Shown here: positions 9,535-19,000 of the stretch, piece by piece
Layout: each line of letters starts with the position of its first letter
How positions within the stretch are numbered: the first letter of the stretch is position 1
The notes under the pieces: model-generated
What the model saw: the letters and a program-made list of their open reading frames with translations, nothing else
Databases searched by the model: none
Told to the model about the DNA's origin: nothing
Translations under genes and position numbers: made by a program
NCBI GenBank assembly: GCA_023393115.1
Contig: JAEWMS010000057.1
Coordinates: 7,190-71,189, forward strand
Length of the DNA: 64,000 nucleotides
Direction: 5' to 3'
Origin: Bacillota bacterium
GTDB lineage: Bacteria; Bacillota; Clostridia; Acetivibrionales; DSM-1351

Positions 9535-10671
9535 TTATAATCTACGTTGATATTCTGTAGGTTTTTTACTTGTAATACGTATAAAATGAGTAAAAAAGTT
9601 ATTGTAATTGTTGTAACCTGCCTTAGCGGATATGTCACTAAGCTTCATGTCAGTGGTTTCAATCAGTTCTATAGCTTTTTCGATTCTAAGGCGATGCTGG
9701 TATTCACTTATACTTAATCCAAATTGTTTATTGAAGGCATCGCCAAGATATCCTGCCTCTAAAAAAACCATATCAGCAAGAAACGCTACAGTTATATCTT
9801 TTTCATAATTTTTATCTATATAATCCTTGACCTCATACAGATAGCTTCTCGAATTCTTTCTCCTTTCTTCGAGCATTAAGTTGATTATCTGTGATATGAT
9901 ATTTGTGATGTAGTTTTTCAAGCTCTTAAAGTCAGGCTGATCTATTATCCCTGATGGCAAAATAGTATCAATATTTATATTCCGTTCATGAGCAATCTGG
10001 AGTATACTGTAAATGCAGCTATTTATCAGTATAGAAGCATTTGATAAACTTACACTCCTTTCTTTAAAAGTAGTAAACATTTTATTTAGAAGTTTCAGAG
10101 AATCTTCTCCATTCATAAGTTTAATTGCAGTTATCAGCTCATCGTCAAAGTTGTCCTCCATCAATTTTAGTACACTATCGGTTTCTGCTTTTAAAGTGGT
10201 GTTTGTTGTGTCAATAATATCTTTTTCGGGTGTACTCCGGTCGGTTTTAAGCTTATCAATATCGGCAGGTGAAAAACCATACTCCTTAAAAAATTTAGTA
10301 TCAAATTTTCGCTTTACACTACTTAATACAGTTAATATCTCCTCCTGCTCCAAAGGTTTCAACAAATAATTCAAAACCTTCATCCGCATAGCCTCCTGAG
10401 CATATGAAAAGTCTGCATAACCACTTAAAATAACAAACTCGGTATCAATCTCCATCTTTTTTACTTCATTTATAAGCTCCAATCCGTTTAAACCCGGCAT
10501 GCGAATATCAGTTATAACTAAGTGGGGGCGCAGAACTTCTATATTTTTCAGGGCTTCGAGTCCGTTGGAAGCCTCCCCGCACAATTCAAATTCAAGTTTT
10601 CCCCAAGGTACCATAATTTTCAGCCCTTCAATTACTGATGGTTCATCATCAACAATAAATACTTTAAACAT
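9535..10671 (-). CDS. Second YesN-type response regulator, REC plus AraC-type domain, convergent with the kinase gene
   Basis: 378 residues. The REC domain (1-120) is very like that of the regulator at 6093: both read VDDEPSVIEGLK, a WGKL-FE stretch, DIRMPGLNGLELI and LSGY-DFSYAQ-A, with Asp55 as phosphoacceptor. The central region is about 150 residues shorter. The C-terminus is a pair of AraC helix-turn-helix units (ITVAFLADMVFLEAGYLGDAFNKQFG, KLSDISAKAGYNNYNNFFTHF). No kinase gene is co-directional with it. It may share the adjacent kinase, or be an orphan; sequence alone does not decide. Transcription would come from the 172-base gap after the antiporter gene. Confidence 0.9.
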   Translation of the reverse strand: MFKVFIVDDEPSVIEGLKIMVPWGKLEFELCGEASNGLEALKNIEVLRPHLVITDIRMPGLNGLELINEVKKMEIDTEFVILSGYADFSYAQEAMRMKVLNYLLKPLEQEEILTVLSSVKRKFDTKFFKEYGFSPADIDKLKTDRSTPEKDIIDTTNTTLKAETDSVLKLMEDNFDDELITAIKLMNGEDSLKLLNKMFTTFKERSVSLSNASILINSCIYSILQIAHERNINIDTILPSGIIDQPDFKSLKNYITNIISQIINLMLEERRKNSRSYLYEVKDYIDKNYEKDITVAFLADMVFLEAGYLGDAFNKQFGLSISEYQHRLRIEKAIELIETTDMKLSDISAKAGYNNYNNFFTHFIRITSKKPTEYQRRL

Positions 10672-10843
10672 TATATACCCCCACAGTACTTAATCCATAA
10701 TTAAGACATAAATGTACATCACAAGTTAGCTTAATAATAATCTATCATTATTGGTCAATAAAATACAGCTAAAAAATACAAAATTCTATATTTTTCGTCT
10801 CTATAGTCAATTAAACTCCAGGTCTGGATTAATTTCGAAATTC

Positions 10844-12880
10844 TTAAACTTCTATTATCTCATTCTCCTGTAGCATAGACGCCTCAGTATAATTAATGAA
10901 CCTTCGTAGTTTGTTTGCAGTCTCAAGGGATATCTCCCCCTTTTCGAATAATATCTGAACTTCGTTTCTTTGAATTTGAATAGCTTTATATTGAAGTTCC
11001 TTTTTTTTGCTTACTTCTTTTTGACCTGAGGTTAAGTTGCCGGTAGAGTCATAGAATTTTTGAATAGCTTCATTATAATGCGATAAAACATAAAGAGATA
11101 TCTCATTGTTTGTAGTATCCATTTGTTTACTAACGGCTTCTACAGCGGCTTTCGCAACTCTTATTTTAAGTTGAAGCATAGAATCAGTATCCTTCGGGCT
11201 TTGAATCTGTGCGGTTCTCTTCTTCACAACGACAGACAAAATTCTTTTAAATAAATACATATATAGCAGTAGCTTGTATTTGTATTTTTTAGTTAGAAGC
11301 ATTTCTCTATGGTTTATTGATTCAAGAAGTCTATTAACCGTTTCCTTTTCAATTAACCCTTCTTCATACATTACTTGAATCTCTCTTTTTTCTGCATCAA
11401 GGGCAGTTACCCATATTTTTGCTTCTGTCGGCTTATCATTGTGAGCTACTATGGCTCCCCCCTCCTTATGCGTTATCTGCCATATAACTCTATGAGAATC
11501 AGATATTATAGATAAAGCAGCAGCTTTGTTTTCACTGTCCATCTCCTCTTTCATGGCTTTTATAACAGCTTTCATAAGCTTGATACGGGCTACTTGTTCA
11601 GGGCTGTTTTTTCGGGTTGCCCCCGAAGGTTTATCTCTCCTCGAAAGAAGGGGTAAGAATATACTCGCAATGACAAGTGACGTCAAGATGACTCCTGCCG
11701 CCAAAAATATTATGAGATCTCTTTGAGGAAAAGAACTACCATTTTGGAGCAAGTATGGAACAGAAAAGGCGGCAGCTAAAGTTACTGCTCCTCTCACACC
11801 AGAAATTGAAATAAGTAAAAATGATTTTGGTTCAGGTGTATGTTTCCCAGATCTCTTTCCAGAGATGTGTGCCGGCTTCCAGCAAAGATAAATCCAGATA
11901 TAACGTATTATTATTAAAGCGACAGATATCACTAAAACATAGCCTAGAGCCTTAAGAGTGTTTATTTCCTGATTGTAATAAACGGTCTTTACAACTTCCG
12001 GAATCTGGAGACCTAATAACACAAATACCAGACCGTTCAGTCCAAACATCATTAATCTCCATGTGTTTTCGGACATAATCTGTAACTCCAGCGTTGATGA
12101 TTCCACCTGCTTCTTTTCAATGGAATGGATAATGCCTCCGGCAACAACCGCAAGTATGCCTGAAACAGAGAAATGTTCAGCTATAAGATAAATTAAAAAT
12201 GGTGTGACAATCTGAATCAGCATGTGAAGTGTAACATCTTCCATTCCAAGCCTTCTAAGAAATATCCTGAACTTAATTATTACAAATGCGACGATAGCAC
12301 CGATAGCTAGTCCACCAAAAGCCAGAATCAAAAAGCTAAACATTGCCGACTTAATTGAAAAAACCCCTGTAACCGTTGCAGCAACAGCGAATTTAAAAGC
12401 AACAAGGCCTGAGGCGTCATTAATCAACGCCTCCCCCTCCAACAGAGTCATAATGCTCTTGTTTATATGAGCTTTCTTTGATAATGCACTGACGGCAACT
12501 GCATCTGTAGGTGATAGAATAGCTGCAAGTGCAAAAGCCGCCGGCAAAGGAATGTCAGGAATCAGCCAATAAATAAGATATCCACCTATTATTACTGTGG
12601 CAAATACCAAACCCAATGCGAGCAATAGAATTGGTATCCTAAGTTTCCATAATTCATTTTTAGGAATCATTTTTCCGTCATTAAATAAAATTGGGGCAAC
12701 AAACAGTACAAAAAATAATTCCGGCTCAAGGCGGATGTTTAAGCCAAGGGGAAGCACTGCAAAAATACTCCCCAGAGCTATTTGAATCAATGGAACCGGA
12801 ACCATCGGTATAAAATGGTTGAGCACATTCGAAATTGCTATTGCAATAAGTAGAATCAATACTATAATGAAACCTTCCAT
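10844..12880 (-). CDS. CPA1-family Na+(K+)/H+ antiporter with duplicated C-terminal domain (NhaK-like)
   Basis: 678 residues from the ATG at 12880. A TTG at 12940 would add 20 residues but has no ribosome site, while MEGFIIVLILLIAI is a natural membrane start. About 12 helices cover residues 1-420. The ion-binding region is visible as AILSPTDAVAVSAL and LINDASGLVAFKFA, as in the CPA1 NhaP/NHE group. The cytoplasmic tail (about 430-678) consists of two similar ~110-residue helical units: KLMKAVIKAMKEEMDSEN with EIQVMYEEGLIEKETVNRLL, and IRVAKAAVEAVSKQMDTTN with EVQILFEKGEISLETANKLR. Likely role: extrusion of Na+ or K+ for pH and salt homeostasis. It follows the ABC permease gene by 66 bases. 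Confidence 0.88.
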   Translation of the reverse strand: MEGFIIVLILLIAIAISNVLNHFIPMVPVPLIQIALGSIFAVLPLGLNIRLEPELFFVLFVAPILFNDGKMIPKNELWKLRIPILLLALGLVFATVIIGGYLIYWLIPDIPLPAAFALAAILSPTDAVAVSALSKKAHINKSIMTLLEGEALINDASGLVAFKFAVAATVTGVFSIKSAMFSFLILAFGGLAIGAIVAFVIIKFRIFLRRLGMEDVTLHMLIQIVTPFLIYLIAEHFSVSGILAVVAGGIIHSIEKKQVESSTLELQIMSENTWRLMMFGLNGLVFVLLGLQIPEVVKTVYYNQEINTLKALGYVLVISVALIIIRYIWIYLCWKPAHISGKRSGKHTPEPKSFLLISISGVRGAVTLAAAFSVPYLLQNGSSFPQRDLIIFLAAGVILTSLVIASIFLPLLSRRDKPSGATRKNSPEQVARIKLMKAVIKAMKEEMDSENKAAALSIISDSHRVIWQITHKEGGAIVAHNDKPTEAKIWVTALDAEKREIQVMYEEGLIEKETVNRLLESINHREMLLTKKYKYKLLLYMYLFKRILSVVVKKRTAQIQSPKDTDSMLQLKIRVAKAAVEAVSKQMDTTNNEISLYVLSHYNEAIQKFYDSTGNLTSGQKEVSKKKELQYKAIQIQRNEVQILFEKGEISLETANKLRRFINYTEASMLQENEIIEV

Positions 12881-12946
12881 AATCTCATCAATCTCTCTTT
12901 CAACGAATAACAATGGTAAATATATAGTTATTTTAACCAAAACTAC

Positions 12947-13717
12947 TCAAAATGTGTATAGTTTTGTGCAAATAATTCTTCCAGGCTTGACAAGCCTTTC
13001 TTCTGCTAATTCGGATAGGTGATATAGAAGAATTGACAGAACACATACAACCAGGATTCCCTTGAACATTGATATAAAGTCCTTTTGGTACCAGGCTGAA
13101 ATTACATAATAGCCCAAACCTTTTGTCGCAGCAAATGCCTCACAGAAGAAAAGTATCGAGAAAGATGTACGGATTTTATTTTTTATGTTAACTACAACAC
13201 CGGAAACTATCTCAGGAATTATTATATTTCTGAACAACTGCTTTTTTGATGCACCAAGGCTTAAAAGATAGTCTATACTTTCACTTCCAATATTGATTAC
13301 AATGTCTCTAGCTGACAGGATAATTTGAAACAGTTCTATAAGTGCTATGATTAATATTATTGAGCCTTCATTGGCCCCAAATAAAATAAAAACCACCGGG
13401 AGCAGTACCGCTTTAGGAATTGGATAAAACAAAACAACCAGAGGATCAAGCAACATATTGATTTTCTTGCTTGCGGCCATAAAGTATCCGATAATACTAC
13501 CTATAACCAATGCAATAGTGATACCTGCAATTATTCGGTAGAGGGTGACTAATATGTCTATAATCATATTCTCCTTGAAAAATAATTTTAATGAACTGTA
13601 TACCATAAAATTATTTGGTATTTGACTTTCTGTGAAGAAAATAACAGAAAGCAACCACATCATGTTAATTATCAAAAAACCCTTAAGATATATTTTGGAT
13701 TTTTTCATACCTATCAT
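12947..13717 (-). CDS. ABC transporter permease, SsuC/TauC-like
   Basis: 256 residues, about six membrane helices. The central segment ILIIALIELFQIILSARDIV... and LLSLGASKKQLFRNIIIPEI corresponds to the EAA-type loop of nitrate/sulfonate/taurine-type permeases. Two starts are possible (ATG at 13717 or 13708); GGGGAC lies close to the first. The gene overlaps the upstream ATPase gene by 35 bases, so the two are translationally coupled. No substrate-binding protein is encoded nearby, so the substrate is unknown and must not be assumed to be sulfonate. Confidence 0.8.
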   Translation of the reverse strand: MIGMKKSKIYLKGFLIINMMWLLSVIFFTESQIPNNFMVYSSLKLFFKENMIIDILVTLYRIIAGITIALVIGSIIGYFMAASKKINMLLDPLVVLFYPIPKAVLLPVVFILFGANEGSIILIIALIELFQIILSARDIVINIGSESIDYLLSLGASKKQLFRNIIIPEIVSGVVVNIKNKIRTSFSILFFCEAFAATKGLGYYVISAWYQKDFISMFKGILVVCVLSILLYHLSELAEERLVKPGRIICTKLYTF

Positions 13718-14465
13718 GTCCCCAATCTTCTTTAATTAATTGTCTTAATATAGATGTAAGTTTTGTAAATCTGGCAGAGGACCTGTCCTCATCCCAACTA
13801 CTGAGTCCGGTTATATCAGCAATTATTCTGCCGGTCCCCGAGGACAGGACAATAACTCTGTTTCCAAGGAATATAGCCTCTTCTATACTGTGTGTTACGA
13901 AGAGGGCTGTAATTTTAAATTCTCTGAGAATTTTTTTTAATTTTTTCTGAGCACATTCCCGTGACAATAAATCCAGATTGGAGAAGGGTTCGTCCATTAA
14001 TAGGACATCAGGTTTCATTATCAATCCCCGGGCTATGGTAGTACTTTGCAGTTCCCAATTTGTCAAGCATTCGGGGTATTTATCTAATATGCTTTCTATA
14101 TTAAGCTGGTTTGTAAGGTAATGCAGCAGGAATATCACCTCTTTACTGATTTGCATATTACGGATTTTTAGAGGTAACAATATATTGTCTTTTATTGTTT
14201 TAAACCTTAAAAGCCCATACCCATAAGGAATATATGAAATTTTGAAATTACGGGGTGTCAAAGACTCCCCATTCATAAGGATGTTTCCATTAAAACAGCT
14301 TTTCAGGCCTGCAATAGTTTTAAGCAGGCTTGTCTTACCACAACCCGACGGTCCAATGATGGTACAGTTTTCTCCATCTGAAACCTGTAGGTCCAGCGGT
14401 CCGAAAGCATTGTGGCTTCCTGTTGCATCATCAAAATACGTACTGACATTGCTAAGCTCAAGCAT
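13683..14465 (-). CDS. ABC transporter ATPase, SsuB/TauB-like, with degenerate signature motif
   Basis: 260 residues. Walker A is intact (GPSGCGKTS, 38-46), as are Walker B (VLLMDEPFSNLD, Asp158/Glu159) and the switch His192 in FVTHSIEEA. The Q-loop region reads KISYIPYGYGLLRF and has no Gln where FQ is expected. The signature that should read LSGGQ is LTNWELQ at 134-140, so both signature glycines are missing. The rest of the fold, including IARGLIMKPD after the signature, is preserved with no frameshift. It pairs with the overlapping permease gene. An AGGGAGG lies upstream of the ATG. Function: ATPase of an importer of unknown substrate, perhaps with altered or weak hydrolysis. Confidence 0.8.
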   Translation of the reverse strand: MLELSNVSTYFDDATGSHNAFGPLDLQVSDGENCTIIGPSGCGKTSLLKTIAGLKSCFNGNILMNGESLTPRNFKISYIPYGYGLLRFKTIKDNILLPLKIRNMQISKEVIFLLHYLTNQLNIESILDKYPECLTNWELQSTTIARGLIMKPDVLLMDEPFSNLDLLSRECAQKKLKKILREFKITALFVTHSIEEAIFLGNRVIVLSSGTGRIIADITGLSSWDEDRSSARFTKLTSILRQLIKEDWGHDRYEKIQNIS

Positions 14466-14597
14466 TGATTATCCCTCCCTGTATTTTTTAGACTGATAAT
14501 TATATTCAAATCAGAACCAATGTATTCCAAACTAAATTCTATTCGCCACATTAATCTCCAATAGAAAGACTTTTTTCTCTGACAGAAAGACTATTTC

Positions 14598-14626
14598 TTG
14601 AATTTTAGATGGAGTTATGTTATCAT
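14598..14626 (+). promoter_or_regulatory. Promoter of the CPA2 antiporter leader
   Basis: TTGAAT (14598-14603), 17-base spacer, TATCAT (14621-14626). It gives a ~98-nt leader before the antiporter start codon at 14731. Confidence 0.6.
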
Positions 14627-14663
14627 ATTAGTGTGAGATTTCTATTACGCTAATGTTTTTTGT

Positions 14664-14705
14664 CTTCCAACGGGGAAGTCTATTTAATGGACTTTCCTTT
14701 TTATT
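14664..14705 (+). promoter_or_regulatory. Terminator/antiterminator-like leader of the antiporter gene
   Basis: GGAAGTC (14674-14680) pairs with GGACTTTCC (14689-14697; one bulged T), followed by a T-rich tract (14698-14705), which is a weak intrinsic terminator. The same GGAAG can instead pair with CTTCC at 14664-14668. The two hairpins exclude each other, the arrangement expected for an attenuator. I recognise no known riboswitch class in it. Confidence 0.45.
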
Positions 14706-14730
14706 TATGTGTTAAATTAAAATTTCACTG

Positions 14731-15987
14731 ATGCTATTTCTGAATGCAAATCAAGATGTGTATCAACTGCAAACTATTGTAACCTATTATTTTTTAATCG
14801 AAGAGGGTGTTAATCTGGAGAAAATATTAATTGAAATTGCACTTATTCTTGTATTTACAAAAATCGGAGGACTTATCAGCAGAAAGTTCAAAATGCCTGA
14901 GGTTTTAGGTGCCTTATTAGCAGGTGTTGTTCTCGGTCCGGCAGTATTAAACCTTGTTGAATATTCGGAAAACATTAAGCTATTATCTGATTTAGGTGTT
15001 ATTATGTTAATGTTTCTGGCCGGCTTAGAAACTAATATTGAGGATCTGAAAAAGGCCGGAAAAACCTCGTTCGTTATTGCCTTGGCGGGTGTAATTATTC
15101 CCTTGATACTTGGTACAGCTGCGGCGTATCTGTTTTTTACAGATTTTTGGGAGAATCTTTTTGTTGGTGTAATACTGACTGCAACCAGTGTCAGTATTTC
15201 GGTACAGACTTTAACCGAGCTGGGTAAACTTAATACAAAAGCCGGAGTGAATATTCTTGGCGCCGCTGTAATTGATGATGTATTGGGTCTTATATTAATA
15301 TCAATCGTTCTCGCAGTCTCACAAACCGTAGGAAGCGGCGCATCCGGTGCATCAGCCGCCCTAAGTCTTGTTCTGACCTTTGGGAAAATAATTGCTTTCT
15401 GTATAATAAGTGTAATTATGATAGCTGTTGTTCCAAAGTATATTAATAAGCTATCTACTGATAACAGGCATAAAAAAGATCTTATTGCCTATTCAATAGC
15501 TCTGGCTCTGTTACTGGCGTTTATTTCAGAGTTTCTTGGCATCGCTGCTATAACAGGTGCATATATATGCGGTCTTACACTCTCACAGTTTATACATAAG
15601 GAATATCTAGAGAAGAATGTTAAAGCCATATCTTCCGGCTTCCTATCCCTAATATTCTTTGCAAGTGTTGGTTTGGCTGCTGACATTAAGGGTTTAAGCC
15701 CAAAGGTTATTCTTGTTACCTTAGTCATGTTCGTCATTGCTGTTATTGGAAAGCTTTTTGGTTGTTCCGGCGCAGCAAGAATACTTAAAATAAGCAGAAA
15801 AGAGTCCCTTCAGATTGGGGTAGGCATGATTTCAAGAGGTGAGGTTGCAATAATTACTGCAAATATCGGTATGCAGAATCATATTATTTCTGAGGAAATA
15901 TATATACCGACGCTAATTGTTGTAATACTGACTACCGTTATTACACCTGCTCTGCTGAAAGTAGTCTTCAGTTCAAGGAAAAACTGA
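14731..15987 (+). CDS. CPA2-family cation/proton antiporter (GerN/NapA/KefB-like)
   Basis: 418 residues with about 12-13 helices and no C-terminal TrkA-N domain, so it is shorter than KefB/KefC and of the NapA/GerN size. Key marks are FKMPEVLGALLAGVVLGPAVL, MFLAGLETN, and AAVIDDVLGLI with the adjacent Asp pair typical of electrogenic CPA2 exchangers. The start is uncertain: the ATG at 14731 has no clear ribosome site, and the true membrane domain begins near ILIEIALILVFTKI, so initiation a little downstream is possible. Likely role: Na+ or K+ efflux in exchange for protons. It is preceded by the attenuator-like leader and followed by a strong terminator. Confidence 0.88.
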   Translation: MLFLNANQDVYQLQTIVTYYFLIEEGVNLEKILIEIALILVFTKIGGLISRKFKMPEVLGALLAGVVLGPAVLNLVEYSENIKLLSDLGVIMLMFLAGLETNIEDLKKAGKTSFVIALAGVIIPLILGTAAAYLFFTDFWENLFVGVILTATSVSISVQTLTELGKLNTKAGVNILGAAVIDDVLGLILISIVLAVSQTVGSGASGASAALSLVLTFGKIIAFCIISVIMIAVVPKYINKLSTDNRHKKDLIAYSIALALLLAFISEFLGIAAITGAYICGLTLSQFIHKEYLEKNVKAISSGFLSLIFFASVGLAADIKGLSPKVILVTLVMFVIAVIGKLFGCSGAARILKISRKESLQIGVGMISRGEVAIITANIGMQNHIISEEIYIPTLIVVILTTVITPALLKVVFSSRKN

Positions 15988-15993
15988 TAATAC

Positions 15994-16040
15994 AAAACCC
16001 GGCGTCCGAGTAGCTTTCCACAAGGACTTGCCGGGTTTTT
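15994..16040 (+). terminator. Intrinsic terminator after the CPA2 antiporter
   Basis: AAAACCCGGC...GCCGGGTTTTT, with inner GTCC/GGAC pairs extending the stem. It lies between convergent genes and may serve both. Confidence 0.9.
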
Positions 16041-16073
16041 AACATCTATCTCAAATTAATACATAAGAGTGTT

Positions 16074-19000
16074 TTACTTTGCAGTGAGCTTCGCTTGAAG
16101 CTCAACTGCTATTGCTTGAACTTCTGTTGCAGTAATCTCACCTTTAGGGTTAAAATTACCTTTGTCGTCAAGCTTCATTACACCTGAATACACGACAGCT
16201 TTTATGGCATCATTTGCCCACTTTCCGGCTTTATCAAGGTCCGGGATAGCAACCTCTTTACCTGTCAGCTCCTTACCGCTCAGCTGTGTAACCTTGACAA
16301 TAATAGCTGCAAGCTCTTCTCTTGTTAATTTATCGTTTTCACGGTAATTGCCTTTACTGTCAGCAGTTAAAAGTCCCATCTGCTTTGCTGTATCCAAAGT
16401 ATTCGGAAGCCCAGCCATAATTATTTCGAACAGCTCTGCTCTGGTAATAGTCTCATTTGAAGCTGTACCAATATCAAATGTCAAAATATTGCTCTCAAAC
16501 AACTCTTTATTTTCATTTACTTTACGGCTGTCGCCAACTGTTGAATAGGTCCCCTTCTTCATCAGGTTTTCAAGCAGCTTCGCAGAAGCCTTTACATCCT
16601 CAATGGTTACGGACTTTATTTCCTGGAGCAGTTTGCGTTTTTCTTCATCTGTTTTTCCTGAAAGATAGTTTACTATGGCACTTGATGCTCCTGAAAGCTC
16701 ACCGCTAGGGTATGTATATTGGCTGTAAGTCTTAAGTATGTATCTATCCAGATCCTTCTGCGTCAAATTGACATTCTTTACGTAATCCGCAAGGCCGTTA
16801 TATACATCGTAAGTTTCCTTAATATTAGGATCACGATATGAAGAAACAATAAGGCCTGAAGAACCGAAGTTTACCATACCGCCATAAGCACCATATCCGA
16901 AACGAATTTTTGGAAGAATGTAGTTATCTTCAATAAGTGTAGATAATGGCAAGTACTTTCCAGAGAAGGTTGTTCCCATTTCTTCGTAAGTTGCTGAGAC
17001 GATATTATACTGTACCGTAGTATCCATTACTATTGCCTCTTTTGCTGAAGGCTTTGGCACTTTTGAATAATCCTGCTTAACAATACTCTTTGCAGGGAAT
17101 GCATCTATTACAGATTTAATACCTGTTTCAAACTTTGATATATTATTGTTATTCCCAGCAAAGGTTGCAATCATATTTGTTTTATTTACAACAATATCTC
17201 TTATGGACTTAAGTTCAGCAACTACTTCCTCAGGCTTTTCCTCCAACGTCTTTTCAAGCTTTTCAAGGAAATTATAGTAATCAAGTCCTGAAATATATGT
17301 AAGATAATTGTTTCTGTCACTAAAATGAGATGTGTTTCTGTCCAATAAAACTCCATAAGGATCATTGGTAACACTAACTTTAAAACTTGATTTCTGAGCT
17401 TTTACAATATTAAGTAACTCTGTCTTGGTATCAAAATTAGTATTAAGCAACAACTCTTTTACAAGCTCTAACTGCTTGTCATATTCTCCTATTAAGCCTA
17501 TCCATGAAATAGCCATATATGGAGTGAAGCTTTTATTCTTTTTCTCTATGGTTGTTATACCAAAGGAGGCTCCCCCCAAATATCTCATAACCTGGGTATT
17601 TAACTTCTGCTGGTTGTAATTCTTAGTTTCCAGTCCACCAAGAAGACTTGAAAACAATTTCAAGTAATGCAGTTTTTCAACAGGTATACTGGAGCTATCC
17701 AGTAAAATAGTTGATAAAGCTGTATCACCAACATTTGCTTCTGCAGACAGTATTCTGATTCCGTCAGAGAGTTTTTTATCATTTACGTTATACTTTTTAA
17801 CCTCTTCAGGAAGGTCTGAAATATTAACAGCTTTGAGGGATTCAATAACTTTTTCATCGTCAACTCTGCTGTTCCACTGGCTATATGCCTTTGTATCAGC
17901 AATAGTTTTCGCTATTTCTTCCTTACTCATTGAAGCCTTTATTTCTGCAAGCTTCTTTGTCAGTGCCTGCTCCTTCTTTTCGGCCAATCCGGCTTGAGGG
18001 ACAGTAGTAACTAATGCTCCATGGTTATTATTAAGTACGTATTTAGTAGTAAGATTCTCGAGATAGTTGTCTTTCAGATTAGCTCCAACATCTTTTAACG
18101 CTTTTTGGTACTCATTAAAATAATCAGTTTTTCCGGATATAGCCCATTTTTGGGAGGTTGCCGCAGATATCCCCGCACCGAGATCTCTGCTTTCTGTAAT
18201 GTTTGCATTACTTAACATAGTTGATGAAACAATTGCTTCTATAGCTTCCTTATCAATACCATTTTTTACTATATCACCTATTGTACTGTCTACTAGCTTT
18301 CTAAAATCTTCCTTCCGGTTTTCATCAGCATTAATTGCAGTGAATGATAATACTGGCTGAGCTGTAATATCTATTACATACGCGTATACGTTCCCTCCTA
18401 TTTTGCTTTCATTAAAAGCCTTTTGTAATGGGGAGGACGATTGATTAAGGTATGCACTGACAATCTCTAGTCCTGTTATCTCTTCAGCGGTTGCATCATT
18501 TAATACAAATGCATAATCTATTTCAGATGCATTCTTTGTATTAGATTTTGCTGAAACCGGGAATTGATAGGTTTTTTCTACCTTTTCCTTGGCCGGAGCC
18601 ACTTTTCCGGTATCAATCTTTATATCCTTCTTATCATATTTTGAAAGATATTCATCATTTATATGTTTTAGGAAATTCTCATAATCAACATTTCCGTAAA
18701 GAACCATCAATGAATTAGACGGATGATAGTAGGTCTTATGATAATTAATAAGTTGATCATATGTAAGCTCGGTCATAACCTCGGGGTCTCCGACTGCTGC
18801 ATATGACTGGGCACTATTAGGGTAAAGTGTTTTCAGTACATTACGCAGTGCTGCCTCATTAATATTAACAGCCTTCATTTCATTATATACTACTCCGGTT
18901 ACAGTTAAAGGTGATTTTTCATCAGCCAGCTCATATCTCCAAGCCTCTCTTTTGAAAATATTCTCATCACTGTAAACCAGCGGATTGTAAACGCAGTCCA

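Noticed and set aside
12947..14465. Sulfonate or taurine importer
   Set aside because: The fold family fits, but there is no binding protein or desulfonation gene nearby and the ATPase motifs are degenerate, so a substrate name would be a guess.
14628..14653. TTAGTG/CGCTAA stem as part of the antiporter leader structure
   Set aside because: Its left arm lies at or before the predicted transcription start, so it would mostly be absent from the RNA.
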